The position numbers and the translations under genes are program-made. Below, piece after piece: positions 23,651 to 32,715 of a stretch of 35,665 nt of DNA (the stretch's first letter is position 1; the number at the start of each line of letters is the position of its first letter). This stretch comes from an uncultured Akkermansia sp. (GTDB lineage Bacteria > Verrucomicrobiota > Verrucomicrobiia > Verrucomicrobiales > Akkermansiaceae). The stretch covers positions 1 to 35,665 of the forward strand of contig CAJKMG010000022.1 of assembly GCA_905200945.1 (NCBI GenBank). Reading direction: 5' to 3'. The notes beneath the pieces were generated by a model that was not told where the DNA came from, searched no databases, and was given only the letters and a program-made list of their open reading frames with translations.

Positions 23651-24679
23651 ATGAAAGCTCTTGTAAAAACGCAGGCCGGACCCGGTTTGGAATTGATGGA
23701 TGTTCCTATGCCGGAAGTCGGCCCGAATGATGTCCTGATTAAAATTCATAAAACAGCCATTTGCGGCACGGATCTCCATATTTGGAATTGGGATAAATGG
23801 GCCCAGCAGACTATTCCGGTAGGGATGCATGTGGGCCATGAGTTCTGCGGGGTGATTGAGTCCGTAGGCTCTTCCGTGACGGAATACAAGCCCGGGGAGA
23901 TTGTTTCCGGTGAGGGGCACATTGTCTGCGGCCATTGCCGCAGCTGCCGTTCAGGGCAGAAGCACTTGTGTCCCAATACAAAGGGGGTGGGAGTCAACAG
24001 GCCCGGCTGCTTTGCGGAGTACCTTTCCATTCCGCAGGATAACGTGGTGCGCATCCACAAGAGCATTCCGATGGAAATCGCCTCCATTTTTGATCCGCTG
24101 GGCAACGCCGTCCATACGGCTTTGTCCTGGGATCTGGTAGGCGAAGACGTCCTGATTACGGGGGCCGGGGTTATCGGCTGCATGGCCGCCGCCGTCTGCA
24201 AGAAGGCCGGAGCCAAGACGGTGGTTATTACGGACATCAATGATTTTCGCCTGGGCCTTGCCAAAACGCTGGGGGCGGACCGGACCGTGAACGTGACCCG
24301 TGAAAAACTGGAAGACGTGATGAAGGAACTGGAAATGACGGAGGGATTTGACGTGTGCCTGGAAATGAGCGGCGCTCCGTCCTGCCTGAAGGACATCATC
24401 GACAATTCCCGTAACGGAGCCAACATTTCCCTGCTGGGGATTCAACCCGATGGTTCCAGCATCGAGTGGAATAAGTTCATCTGGAAAGGGTTGAAGATGA
24501 AAGGCATTTATGGCCGTGAAATTTTTGAAACTTGGCATAAAATGGATTCCATGATCCGCAGTGGCTTGAATGTAGCACCCATCATCACGCACCGTCTGCC
24601 CTATACGGAATTCCGGGAAGGGTTTGAAGCCATGAATTCGGGAAAATCCGGCAAGGTTGTTCTGGACTGGATTGTTTGA
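23651..24679 (+). CDS. tdh: L-threonine 3-dehydrogenase
   Basis: Oxidises L-threonine to 2-amino-3-ketobutyrate with NAD+. The 342-residue product from ATG 23651 starts MKALVKTQAGPGLELMDVPM as expected; an ATG at 23642 adds MGG. Catalytic zinc ligands are C38, H63 and E64 (AICGTDLH, GHEFCG), and the structural zinc cysteines are 93, 96, 99 and 107. The NAD-binding Rossmann motif is ITGAGVIGCMAAAV. The usual partner kbl (2-amino-3-ketobutyrate CoA ligase) is not adjacent. The gene ends in a strong terminator. Confidence 0.95.
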   Translation: MKALVKTQAGPGLELMDVPMPEVGPNDVLIKIHKTAICGTDLHIWNWDKWAQQTIPVGMHVGHEFCGVIESVGSSVTEYKPGEIVSGEGHIVCGHCRSCRSGQKHLCPNTKGVGVNRPGCFAEYLSIPQDNVVRIHKSIPMEIASIFDPLGNAVHTALSWDLVGEDVLITGAGVIGCMAAAVCKKAGAKTVVITDINDFRLGLAKTLGADRTVNVTREKLEDVMKELEMTEGFDVCLEMSGAPSCLKDIIDNSRNGANISLLGIQPDGSSIEWNKFIWKGLKMKGIYGREIFETWHKMDSMIRSGLNVAPIITHRLPYTEFREGFEAMNSGKSGKVVLDWIV

Positions 24680-24711
24680 TTCTCCCTTTTTCTTTCCATG
24701 TGATTATGGAT

Positions 24712-24747
24712 GCCCCGGTTTTCCTCCAGGAAACCGGGGCGTTTTTT
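24712..24747 (+). terminator. Rho-independent terminator of tdh
   Basis: A 12-bp stem (24712-24723 with 24729-24740, one G-U), a CTCCA loop and six T residues at 24742-24747. Confidence 0.93.
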
Positions 24748-24778
24748 AGGGAACGGGGGTAGGTTTGTTGCCGAAACG

Positions 24779-25459
24779 TCAGGCTGTTTTTCCGGGAGGC
24801 TGCGGCATCCGGGCTTCCCGGGCATGGGCGCGGCGTTTTTCCTTCATGCGGCGTGCGTAGCTGTCGTCATCTTCTTCAAAAGCGTCTGGATGAGTCAATC
24901 TGAGCCTCCGTATCACCTTGTCATGGTCGCCGGGGGAAACCAGGTCCGTAAATAGGCCGCCGTGAAGGTGGTCTACCTCGTGCTGCAGGCAGCGCGCCAG
25001 CAGTCCGTTGCATTTCACGGTCACAGTACGTCCGTCCATCATGGTTAAAACTGCCCGTACGCAGGAGCGGCGCACCACGTCCGCATATACTTTGGTGATG
25101 CTCAGGCACCCTTCCCGGTACGGCACTTTTTTACCGAAGGGATGCAGGATGGGATTGATAAAATTCAAGGGCATGATTCGGGACAGCGTAGTTGGGCATC
25201 CGTCCACTTCCAGCCAGGTAGTGGTTGCGTCTGTGGAAGGGATGTTGATGGTGACCAGCTGGATGGGCCTGCCCACCTGCGGCGCGGCCAGGCCTATGCC
25301 TCCCTGGGCCAGGGTTTCCTGCATATCGTCCAGGAAGGAAAGGATATCCCTGTTGATATGAACCACGGGGCCGCATTCCTCTCTCAAAAGAGGATGTCCG
25401 TATTGAAGAATATCAAGAATCACGGCAGACAGGATGATATGGATAAAAGAGTGTGACAT
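24779..25459 (-). CDS. def: Peptide deformylase
   Basis: Removes the formyl group from the initiator methionine of new proteins. The 226 residues carry all three motifs: GIGLAAPQVG (about 54-63), EGCLSI (metal Cys 118) and QHEVDHLHG (metal His 160 and 164, catalytic Glu 161). The segment between motifs 1 and 2 has an insertion relative to the shortest forms (INIPSTDATTTWLEVDGCPT). The charged C-terminal tail (SYARRMKEKRRAHAREARM) may contact the ribosome, as in known deformylases. The family start usually lies near ILDILQYGHPLL, so the true start could be internal to the first 14 residues. Confidence 0.94.
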   Translation of the reverse strand: MSHSFIHIILSAVILDILQYGHPLLREECGPVVHINRDILSFLDDMQETLAQGGIGLAAPQVGRPIQLVTINIPSTDATTTWLEVDGCPTTLSRIMPLNFINPILHPFGKKVPYREGCLSITKVYADVVRRSCVRAVLTMMDGRTVTVKCNGLLARCLQHEVDHLHGGLFTDLVSPGDHDKVIRRLRLTHPDAFEEDDDSYARRMKEKRRAHAREARMPQPPGKTA

Positions 25460-25634
25460 CCCGATTCAGAAGAGTGTTCATTATATTAAATAAATATTTT
25501 TCTGTCGAAGAAACGGAAATGTTTTTCCCGGATGAAATGAAAAGGCCTTGAACTTTGATGACGCTTTTTTACGGTAGCCTTGGTGCCGCGATGCGGGCCG
25601 GAGTTTCTTTCTCCTTTCTCAACGCTACGTTCTT

Positions 25635-26891
25635 ATGAAGCTTAGCTCCTGTTTTTCTCTGTTTCCGAATTTGCCGTTGATGGGAGGCGCGCTCCTGCTG
25701 GCGCTGTGTTTGTGTTCCTGTGGAGATAAGGGAAAGGAGGCCGGGGCTGCGGAAGCAGGAAATTCAGAAAGTCTTTCCCCGGTGGAATCTTATGAAGAGC
25801 TGCTTTCCCTGCGCCTGAAGGAAGTGGAACAGATGACGGATCTGGTCGTTTCCATCCAGGACCGTACCGCAGGAGAGGCCCTGATGAATGAACTTGAGCG
25901 CCTGACGGAGAAGTTTAAATTTTATGATATGAATTGCGGGCGCCTGATGGCTCTGAATCCGCGCGTGCATGAAGAATCGCGTAAAATGCATCCCGCCTTT
26001 CATTCCATTCTCCGGGAGCGCGTGGACAAGGCCCGCGACCGGATGATGTCGGGAATACTGAAGCTCCATGAATTCAGGTATTATGATTCCGATGTCATCA
26101 GGAATGATCTGGAGAAGTGCGGACTCAGCCTGACGGATGAACGGGTGGCCCTGTATTTGAACAACAAGATAAAGCCGTTTCTGAAGGCTTATCTGGAACA
26201 GTATTCCACCATGGTGGACATGCTGGAGGGGATTGACAATAAAGTTGCGGCGGATGCCTATGCCGTATCTGTAGCCCTTCAGGGCCGAATGGTCAGGGAG
26301 CAGATGAATAATATTACCAGAATGGAGAAGAAGTATGGAGACTGGATTCCCGGTTTTGAACGGCATTTCCATGATGGGCTGGAAAAGATGAGAAAGAAGG
26401 CGGAGGATGAGCGCAAACGCGCTTTCCGGGCGCTCCTGAAACTCACGACGGCCAGGATGTATGATTCCCCTTCCATGCAAAAGGCTGTGGCGGGGCTCAA
26501 AATAGAACAACCCAGGCTAATCGATTTTCAGGAGTTCTGGGCCGATCCTGTCGTGACCATGGAAGAGTTCTGCGTGTGCCTGGAGAGAATTGACTTTCTC
26601 CTGCGCAGCATCAAGGATGCCGGAACGGCTGACCAGTGCGCCATGGAGTTGGTGGAAGTGGTGGCCAAGTTGAAAAGGTTGCGCTACGTTGTTGATGATT
26701 TCCAAAAATCCGGACGTATGAATTTGGTGAAAACCAGGGATATGGAGCGTATCAGCCGCCGTGCGGAGGAAGCGGAAATGGCCGTTTCCGGCTCCATGGC
26801 CCGTCTTATTGTGGAGACGGACGTGGTAACCCGTTCTCCTCTCCTTTCCAGGGCCATGGGGCTTTACCGCGATGTAATGTATGCACGTTAA
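25635..26891 (+). CDS. Putative outer-membrane or periplasmic lipoprotein, family unknown
   Basis: A 418-residue protein with a lipoprotein signal peptide: hydrophobic LPLMGGALLLALCLCSC at residues 13-29, with the likely lipidated Cys at 29. The mature part is highly charged and mostly helical by composition (for example RLTEKFKFYDMN, RMVREQMNNITRMEKKYG, DERKRAFRALLKL), suggesting helical bundles or coiled coils. I see no catalytic motif and recognise no family. It lies between def (opposite strand) and the broken SDR gene and looks monocistronic. Confidence 0.75.
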   Translation: MKLSSCFSLFPNLPLMGGALLLALCLCSCGDKGKEAGAAEAGNSESLSPVESYEELLSLRLKEVEQMTDLVVSIQDRTAGEALMNELERLTEKFKFYDMNCGRLMALNPRVHEESRKMHPAFHSILRERVDKARDRMMSGILKLHEFRYYDSDVIRNDLEKCGLSLTDERVALYLNNKIKPFLKAYLEQYSTMVDMLEGIDNKVAADAYAVSVALQGRMVREQMNNITRMEKKYGDWIPGFERHFHDGLEKMRKKAEDERKRAFRALLKLTTARMYDSPSMQKAVAGLKIEQPRLIDFQEFWADPVVTMEEFCVCLERIDFLLRSIKDAGTADQCAMELVEVVAKLKRLRYVVDDFQKSGRMNLVKTRDMERISRRAEEAEMAVSGSMARLIVETDVVTRSPLLSRAMGLYRDVMYAR

Positions 26892-26949
26892 GTACCGTAT
26901 GCCGGAAGGCGATGATTGACTTTCTTGAGTGGAATATGACAATCAGCCT

Positions 26950-27734
26950 ATGAAGGATGTTGATTTTTCCGGCAGTACCGTGGTGGTGACGGGAGGAGCC
27001 TGCGGCATTGGCTGCGCCATTGCGGAATCTTTCGCTGTGGCGGGAGGCCGGGTAGTGTTTTAGAGGTGAAGCATGAGGAAACAGCCTTCCTGCTGGAGGA
27101 ACTGCCGGGAGAGGGGCATCTTTGCATGACGGGCAACGCGGGTGTGGAAGAGGACGTGCGGTCTTTTGCGGAAAAGGTATTGGAATGTTTTGGCCGTGTG
27201 GATGTGCTGATAAATAATGCGTGCATCACGCATCGCGGCATTCTTTCCGGCTGTTCCTTCAAGGAATTCAATGAAGTTTTGCGCGTGGGAGTTTCCGCGC
27301 CCTATCTGCTGAACCTTTTATTTCGCGACCATTTTTCCCGCGGCGCTTCCATTGTGAATATTGCTTCCACCCGCGCTTCCATGTCCCGGAAGGATACGGA
27401 AAGCTATAGTGCGGCCAAGGGGGCCCTCACTTCTTTAACTCACGCTCTCTCCATGAGCCTTTCCCCTTTCGGCGTTCGTGTGAACAGCGTCAGTCCTGGC
27501 TGGATTGACACGGGGCTGTTCGGCGTCCTGTCTCCGGAAGACGCTTTTCAGCATCCTTCCGGGCGCGTCGGTTTGCCGGAAGATATCGTGAAGGCCGTTT
27601 TCTTCCTCTGCGGCTCCAGCTTTGTCAATGCGGAGAATCTGGTCATTGACGGCGGCATGTCCCGTATGATGGTGTACCACGGAGATGAGGGGTGGTCTTT
27701 CCATCCGGAACAGGAGGACAGCGTTTCCTCCTGA
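26950..27734 (+). pseudogene. Short-chain dehydrogenase/reductase with a frameshift
   Basis: ATG 26950 opens the standard N-terminus (FSGSTVVVTGGACGIGCAIA, NAD(P) motif TGGxxGIG), but a TAG stops it at 27061-27063. From 27057 the other frame continues as LEVKHEE... to the normal C-terminus. It includes NNACITHRG, SIVNIASTRASMSRKDTE, the catalytic YSAAK (Tyr and Lys) and VRVNSVSPGWIDTG. Adding a T to the four-T run at 27058-27061 (VVFLEVK) joins the two halves. The rest looks intact, so the lesion is either recent, phase-variable or a sequencing error. Confidence 0.88.
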
Positions 27735-27840
27735 TGGGCTTACGCTTCCGGCATGCTTTCCATTGCAGTTTCTTCAAACAGGTCCCGCGTCGTCTGGACG
27801 GAACTGGGATAACAGCGGCAGGCAGGCCGTTTGCCTCCAT

Positions 27841-27879
27841 AAAACAGGGCCATCCCCGGAACGGAGCGGCCCTGTTTTT
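27841..27879. terminator. Bidirectional terminator
   Basis: An 11-bp stem (AAAACAGGGCC at 27841-27851 with GGCCCTGTTTT at 27868-27878), with a T-run on the plus side and the complementary A-run at the other end. It lies between the convergent SDR and 27901 genes. Confidence 0.85.
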
Positions 27880-27900
27880 ATGTCCCGGAGGAGGATAACG

Positions 27901-28398
27901 TCAACGAATGGTGACGCGGGGATCGTTCGCAAGAACCTCGGCCAGTTCCTCCCAGCCGTCTTCCGTCTGGAGCTGGAACATCTGGAGGTAGACGGACGCT
28001 ACGCCGGCAGGGTATTTTTCAAACAGTTCGTCCACGGCTTTGGCGAGTTTGTCCTTGTCCAGCGTTTCCGGCAGTTCATTGACAATACCGTTGCCGTCAT
28101 GGGGGATGCCCAGGGTATTCAGGAACGTAATCAGCATGTCCTGGTGCTTGCGCAACAGCCAGACCTGAAGCAGATGGTCTCCGATTTCGTTGCTGGGTTT
28201 CCATGACAGCATTTTCTTGATGAAGGAAAATTGTTCCTGAAGAGGTTTGCGCTGGATGAATTCGGGGCGCAGTTTTTTCAGGGCTCCAAGTTCACGCACG
28301 GCAGCGCGGTAAATGGCGCGTTCCTGGTTGCGCATCCAGTCCAGAATGTTGCTGATTGTTTCTTCGTCCGCCTGCTGGAAAATGTAATATGCCTTCAT
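27901..28398 (-). CDS. Hypothetical protein, 165 aa
   Basis: Start taken as ATG 28398 (MKAYYIFQQADEETISNILD); an ATG at 28452 would add 18 residues of unlike composition. The protein is soluble, acidic to neutral and helical by composition (IYRAAVRELGALKKLRPEF, DKDKLAKAVDELFEKYP). Two tryptophan-containing helices (LDWMRNQERAIY, LLQVWLLRKHQDML) are notable. I see no signal peptide or known motif and do not recognise a family. It ends 22 bases from a bidirectional terminator. Confidence 0.75.
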   Translation of the reverse strand: MKAYYIFQQADEETISNILDWMRNQERAIYRAAVRELGALKKLRPEFIQRKPLQEQFSFIKKMLSWKPSNEIGDHLLQVWLLRKHQDMLITFLNTLGIPHDGNGIVNELPETLDKDKLAKAVDELFEKYPAGVASVYLQMFQLQTEDGWEELAEVLANDPRVTIR

Positions 28399-28592
28399 GA
28401 TAAGTAGGGAAAGAAAAGCTCTTTGAGGACATGAACTCCACCATGTTTCCACCGCCTATGCAAGCTCTTCTACTGTCACCTGCCGCTCTTGGCTTCTATT
28501 CCGCGTTCAAGGCGTAAAAAAACGGTCTTATTGCAAAAAAGACTTGCTAAAAGGGGTTTCTTATGATTACTTGCTCGTGCGCTTCTCGCGAT

Positions 28593-28667
28593 GCCACTGT
28601 AGCTCAGGGGTAGAGCAACGCATTCGTAATGCGTGGGTCGTCGGTTCAATTCCGACCAGTGGCTCCA
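28593..28667 (+). tRNA. tRNA-Thr (anticodon CGT), CCA encoded
   Basis: A 75-base cloverleaf: acceptor GCCACTG/CAGTGGC, anticodon stem ACGCA/TGCGT with loop TTCGTAA, T arm GTCGG/CCGAC with TTCAATT, and CCA in the DNA. Confidence 0.97.
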
Positions 28668-28709
28668 TCTTCATGGGTGGTGCTTGTCGCGGGGAATCGC
28701 CGGATACAT

Positions 28710-28785
28710 GCCTCGTTAGCTCAGTTGGTAGAGCAGCTGACTCTTAATCAGTTTGTCCACGGTTCGAGCCCGTGACGGGGTACCA
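28710..28785 (+). tRNA. tRNA-Lys (anticodon CTT), CCA encoded
   Basis: A 76-base cloverleaf: acceptor GCCTCGT/ACGGGGT with two G-U pairs, anticodon loop CTCTTAA between GCTGA and TCAGT, T arm CACGG/CCGTG with TTCGAGC, and CCA in the DNA. It is 42 bases after tRNA-Thr and probably co-transcribed. Confidence 0.96.
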
Positions 28786-28797
28786 TTTCTTTTTTAG

Positions 28798-28827
28798 TCC
28801 GGCTTGCTGATGGCAAAGCCGGATTTT
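28798..28827 (+). terminator. Terminator of the tRNA-Thr/tRNA-Lys unit
   Basis: TCCGGCTT (28798-28805) pairs with AAGCCGGA (28816-28823), with a 10-base loop and four T residues. It lies 12 bases past the tRNA-Lys CCA. Confidence 0.8.
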
Positions 28828-29156
28828 ATTTATTCCAAAATAAGGGAACAGAGAGGCGAATTGGGTAACTTGATGGGGAAGCCGGATTTATTAAATGGGG
28901 TGTTGCCTTCATGGGAACAGGTATTGCCGGTGTAAGTGCGCCGAGATTGTTCAGGAAAGGGCGTTCCGGACATGAATGTTCAGAAGCTGGCTTCTTGGGA
29001 GATTTTTTCTTTTGATTGCGTGGTCCGTTCCAGTAGTGTACGAATGCCGCCGTGAAGGAGCGGAACGTTCAGGATTGTTTTATAGCTCAGTGTTTCGCCG
29101 TAGAGAAGGGCCAAGGGGGCCGTTCTGAAACCTGGGAACGATTGAAAGAGGCTTTG

Positions 29157-31115
29157 ATGGGCAATTTGCAGACACGGCAGGCAGGCCATGAGGTCCGGCT
29201 GCCGGGGGGATTCTCTTTTTCCTTGAGGGAGGAGGATGCCTGCCGGGCTGTTACTCCTTCCGCGCTGGAAGGATTGCTGGGGCGTTTCCTGACGGACGCC
29301 CGCCGTTCCGGGACGGTGTATACCCCCGGCTTTCTTGTTCGCTGGATGGCCCGGGAAGCGGTATCTTCCTGGCTGGAATCCAGGTTGCCTGCTCCCAGGA
29401 GCGGTGATGAAGAAGCCGGGTTGCTGGGAAGTATCCGTGTGCTGGATTTATCCGCCGGGGCAGGAGCATTCACCATGGGAATGCTCCGGGAGCTTGTCGC
29501 CCGCAGAAAGCTTCTGGAACCGGATTGCCCGGAACCCGATTTAATCCGCGCCGTTTTGGAAGAGAATATTTACGGAGTGGATGTCTGTGCGGAGGCGTTG
29601 GAGGTGGCCCGTTTTCGTTTTCGTTGCGCATGGCTTGCCGCCGGAGGAGAGGGGGATTTACGGGATCACCTGCTGTGCGGGGACAGTCTGGATATGTCTG
29701 CGTCCGGCGTCTGGCGGCAGGGCCTTTCAACAGTGATGGAGGAAGGAGGCTTTGACCTGGTGATTGGCAATCCCCCTTTTGTCGGGGAAAAAGGGAACAA
29801 GGAATTGTTTGACCGTTTGAAATGTTCTTCTCTTGCTTCCTACTGCTCTTCCCGCATGGATTACTGGTACGTGTTTGCCTGTGTGGGGCTGGACGCCCTG
29901 AAGCGGGGGGGCGTGATGCACCTGGTCGTCCCCAACAGGTGGATGGCTAATGCCGGAGCCGCCTTTCTCCGCCGCAAGCTGCTGGAAGATTGCGGTCTGC
30001 TGCGCTTGTCGGATTTCGGAGCCTGCCGGGTGTTTGAATCCGCCCGCGTCCATACCATGACTGTTCTGGCGGAGAAAAAGGGTGAGGAAGTCAAGCGTCT
30101 GGTTCCGGAATACCGCCGTTTTGGCGGCTCCGTGAATGAAGTGAAATCATTTCTGGAACATGGGCCGTACCGTCGGTTTCCCCTGCCGGAAGATATCGGA
30201 ACGTGCGTCAGGGAAGGATTGTCCTTCTGCTCCGCAGCAGAGTGGAGTATCTTGGAAAAGATGGATTTGTGCCGGAATTTCAGGCTGGATGCCTCAAAGG
30301 AAATAACGCAGGGGATCGTGCCGAATCCTGACGTCGTTTCCTCCCGTGCCCTGGAGAATCTGGGGCTGGAAACAGTACGGCGGTTCGGAATCCGGAGGGG
30401 GGATGGGGTGTTTGTAGTTCCCCAGGGGTATTTTGACCTGCTGCCGGAACGGGAGCAGCGTTTTCTCAAGCCTTTGTATGAACCTGTTCAGGCAGGACGG
30501 CATGTGCTGAAAGCTCCTGAGAAGGTGCTGTTATATCTGACCCCGTTCAACGGAGCGGAGCAGGCCGTTACGCTTTTACACCATTTGGAAAAATTCCGTC
30601 CCCTGATGGAGGCCCGGCGGGAAACCCGCATGGGCCGCATGAAATATTACCATGTGCACTGGCCCCGGCAGGAACGTTTTTTCCGTCCCGGCCCCAAAAT
30701 CCTGGCTGTCAGGAAGTGTGCACGTCCAACCTTTTCCTATACGGAAAAGGAGGCTTATGTGTTGATGGCATTCAACGTGATTCGCTCGGAACGCGTGAGC
30801 ATGAAATATCTGGCGGCCCTGTTCAATTCACGCCTGATGCAGTTTTGGTTTTTCCGCCGGGGAAAAATGCAGGGGGATTTTTTCCAGATGGATACCGCCC
30901 CTATCCTCCGGGCTCCCATCCGGGTGCCCGGGCCTCCCCTGCTGAGGGAGGTGGAAAGGCTGGCGGACGCACTCGCGGCCCGCTATTGCCCGGAAGGGGA
31001 TGAGCGGATGAATGAGCTGATGGAAGACATTTACGGCCTTTCCCCGCAGGAGCGGGAAATAATTATTCAGGCATGTTCCCCCATGCGGGCCGGAAGGGAA
31101 AGCTTGCCGGAGTGA
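29157..31115 (+). CDS. Eco57I/TaqI-type adenine-specific DNA methyltransferase
   Basis: Transfers a methyl group from S-adenosylmethionine to adenine-N6 in a specific DNA sequence. Motifs are YTP (about residue 55), motif I LDLSAGAGAF (96-105), motif II YGVDV, motif III CGDSLD and the catalytic motif IV NPPF (205-208). The C-terminal half (EITQGIVPNPDVVSS, YLAALFNSRLMQFWF) resembles TaqI/Eco57I specificity domains. Only about 50 residues precede the YTP motif, so there is no room for the N-terminal nuclease of type IIG enzymes. I chose ATG 29157 because AGAGG lies at proper distance; a GTG at 29052 would add 35 residues with rarer codons. No partner nuclease gene is adjacent, so it may be an orphan. 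Confidence 0.85.
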   Translation: MGNLQTRQAGHEVRLPGGFSFSLREEDACRAVTPSALEGLLGRFLTDARRSGTVYTPGFLVRWMAREAVSSWLESRLPAPRSGDEEAGLLGSIRVLDLSAGAGAFTMGMLRELVARRKLLEPDCPEPDLIRAVLEENIYGVDVCAEALEVARFRFRCAWLAAGGEGDLRDHLLCGDSLDMSASGVWRQGLSTVMEEGGFDLVIGNPPFVGEKGNKELFDRLKCSSLASYCSSRMDYWYVFACVGLDALKRGGVMHLVVPNRWMANAGAAFLRRKLLEDCGLLRLSDFGACRVFESARVHTMTVLAEKKGEEVKRLVPEYRRFGGSVNEVKSFLEHGPYRRFPLPEDIGTCVREGLSFCSAAEWSILEKMDLCRNFRLDASKEITQGIVPNPDVVSSRALENLGLETVRRFGIRRGDGVFVVPQGYFDLLPEREQRFLKPLYEPVQAGRHVLKAPEKVLLYLTPFNGAEQAVTLLHHLEKFRPLMEARRETRMGRMKYYHVHWPRQERFFRPGPKILAVRKCARPTFSYTEKEAYVLMAFNVIRSERVSMKYLAALFNSRLMQFWFFRRGKMQGDFFQMDTAPILRAPIRVPGPPLLREVERLADALAARYCPEGDERMNELMEDIYGLSPQEREIIIQACSPMRAGRESLPE

Positions 31116-31330
31116 TGATTTGGTGCCGGTAACTGTTCGCGATGATGCCAGGCAGCTGCATCATGGTTTCTTCATCGTGCAGGAAGTGGTTGGAATGGCC
31201 CGGTTCCTCAGGCCGGTGATACAACAGGCCGATGTAGCCGTAACTCCAAGCCGTGCTGAAACCTGCGTCCCTAACTTTCTGATCGTGACGCTCCGGAAGG
31301 GCGTACTGCTGCGTCCATCATTGCCGTTCT
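31083..31330 (-). pseudogene. Possible gene remnant, antisense to the 31.1-31.4 kb gap
   Basis: A minus-strand frame without a start codon runs for about 82 codons from a TGG near 31330 (WTQQYALPERHDQK) through AGFSTAWSYGYIGLLYHRPE and HSNHFLHDEETMMQLPG to a TAA near the end of the methyltransferase gene. The residue mix (Trp, Tyr, His, Gly in natural order) looks more like a real protein than a shadow frame, but I cannot assign a family. A competing 87-codon plus frame (31120-31383) has no features. Weakly supported. Confidence 0.25.
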
Positions 31331-31433
31331 TCGTAACAACCCTTTCAGAAAACAACAATGTCGAAAGGAACATCCGGGCTTGATTTTCGGAACGAGCTTT
31401 TTAAGATGTGCGCCCAATTTGTTTGTTTAGCCT

Positions 31434-32699
31434 ATGATGAAGCTTGTTTTTCCGGGGATGTCCCTGTTGGCCGCTTGCTGGTGTGCCGCCTTTCCTTCGG
31501 CGGAAGCCGGTGTGGGAGCAACTCAGTTCCAGCCGGTTTCCGGGGAATCTCTGCCGTCCCTGTGCCGTGTGCTGGACCGCGGTCCCGTGCTGTACCGGAA
31601 TGATTCCTCATGGATCAGGAAGGTGAAGCTGACGTTGATTGGCCAGTATCAGGCAGCAGCCGTCAGCCCCAATGGAGCCAATAAATTCTGCGCTTCTTCC
31701 GGCGGGCATAACAGCGAGTGGAGGCGCGCTTACCTGGGCGGCGACATCCTGATGGGGGACGGTTCCTGGCGCCTGTCCAATCTGACGAATGTGGGAGATT
31801 TGGAAGGCCGGCACCGCGAAGTGCGGGGAGAATGGATCGGCAGCCATACGGAGTGGTCCCTGTATGAACTTTATCTGGAAAAGACCATGTCCGGCGTCAA
31901 ACTCAGGGCCGGCAAGCTGACGCCTCACCTGACGTCGGAATATTGCCTGGCTTCCTCACGGATTAAAACAGTAGAAAGGTCCGCCCTGTGCAATGAATTA
32001 ATCCCAATTTCCAACTGGGGGCTGGAGGCCAATTTTCAGAAAGATGCCAAGAGCCTGTACCATTCCTACGGCGTTTACCTGAATGCGAACGGTACGGATT
32101 TGAAGGATGAAATCCAGTTTCATTCCGCGGACAACCTGTTTCTCCTGAACGCCATGAAGTGGAAGGTGGCTTCTCCCATGTGGGACAGCCAGTTTCTGGG
32201 TTACCAGTATGCCCATAATTTTACGGAATGGCGGGGAAGGAAAATCCCCTCCGCGTCCGACTACTGCGGAACGGGGGCGCAGGACGTGATTTCCCTGAGC
32301 TGGGACGCCAGCCGCGGCGCTTTCTCCATCATGGGGAATTTGCTGGCAGGCGTGGGAATTGTAGGCCAGCCCGGGGCAAAGAATGTGTACGGACTGGTGT
32401 TGCAGCCCGTTTACCGGATTTCCCCGCATCTTGAGGGCGTCTTCCAATACCAGTGTTCCTTTGGGAACCGTTCTGTGAAGCTGAATACCCGTTATGTGCC
32501 CAGCGTCACCCATTATCCCGCATGGGTGGACAGCATGCATTCCTTTTACTTGGGGCTGAATTGCTATCTGTGTCCGGAGGCCGTCAATGCGGTCAAGCTG
32601 ATGCTGGCTGTAGAGTATGTCACCAGCCATGTGGATTCGGCAACGGCCAAAGCCTTTAACGGATGGTCTGTCTTCGGGGCTGTCCGCTTCAAGTTCTGA
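31434..32699 (+). CDS. OprO/OprP-like outer-membrane porin
   Basis: A 421-residue secreted protein with signal peptide MMKLVFPGMSLLAACWCAAF (cleavage probably after SAEA). Alternating hydrophobic strands and turns rich in Asn/Asp/Gly, for example VKLTLIGQYQAA, EWRRAYLGGDILMGDGSWRL and FSIMGNLLAGVGIVG, indicate a beta barrel. The protein ends in VFGAVRFKF, the terminal aromatic residue recognised by the BAM machinery. The pattern WRRAYLGGDIxxGxxW fits the phosphate-selective porin O/P family, but ion specificity is not readable. Several cysteines are unusual for a porin. It is convergent with the 32716 gene. Confidence 0.78.
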   Translation: MMKLVFPGMSLLAACWCAAFPSAEAGVGATQFQPVSGESLPSLCRVLDRGPVLYRNDSSWIRKVKLTLIGQYQAAAVSPNGANKFCASSGGHNSEWRRAYLGGDILMGDGSWRLSNLTNVGDLEGRHREVRGEWIGSHTEWSLYELYLEKTMSGVKLRAGKLTPHLTSEYCLASSRIKTVERSALCNELIPISNWGLEANFQKDAKSLYHSYGVYLNANGTDLKDEIQFHSADNLFLLNAMKWKVASPMWDSQFLGYQYAHNFTEWRGRKIPSASDYCGTGAQDVISLSWDASRGAFSIMGNLLAGVGIVGQPGAKNVYGLVLQPVYRISPHLEGVFQYQCSFGNRSVKLNTRYVPSVTHYPAWVDSMHSFYLGLNCYLCPEAVNAVKLMLAVEYVTSHVDSATAKAFNGWSVFGAVRFKF

Positions 32700-32715
32700 G
32701 GCTTTCTGCCCACTT

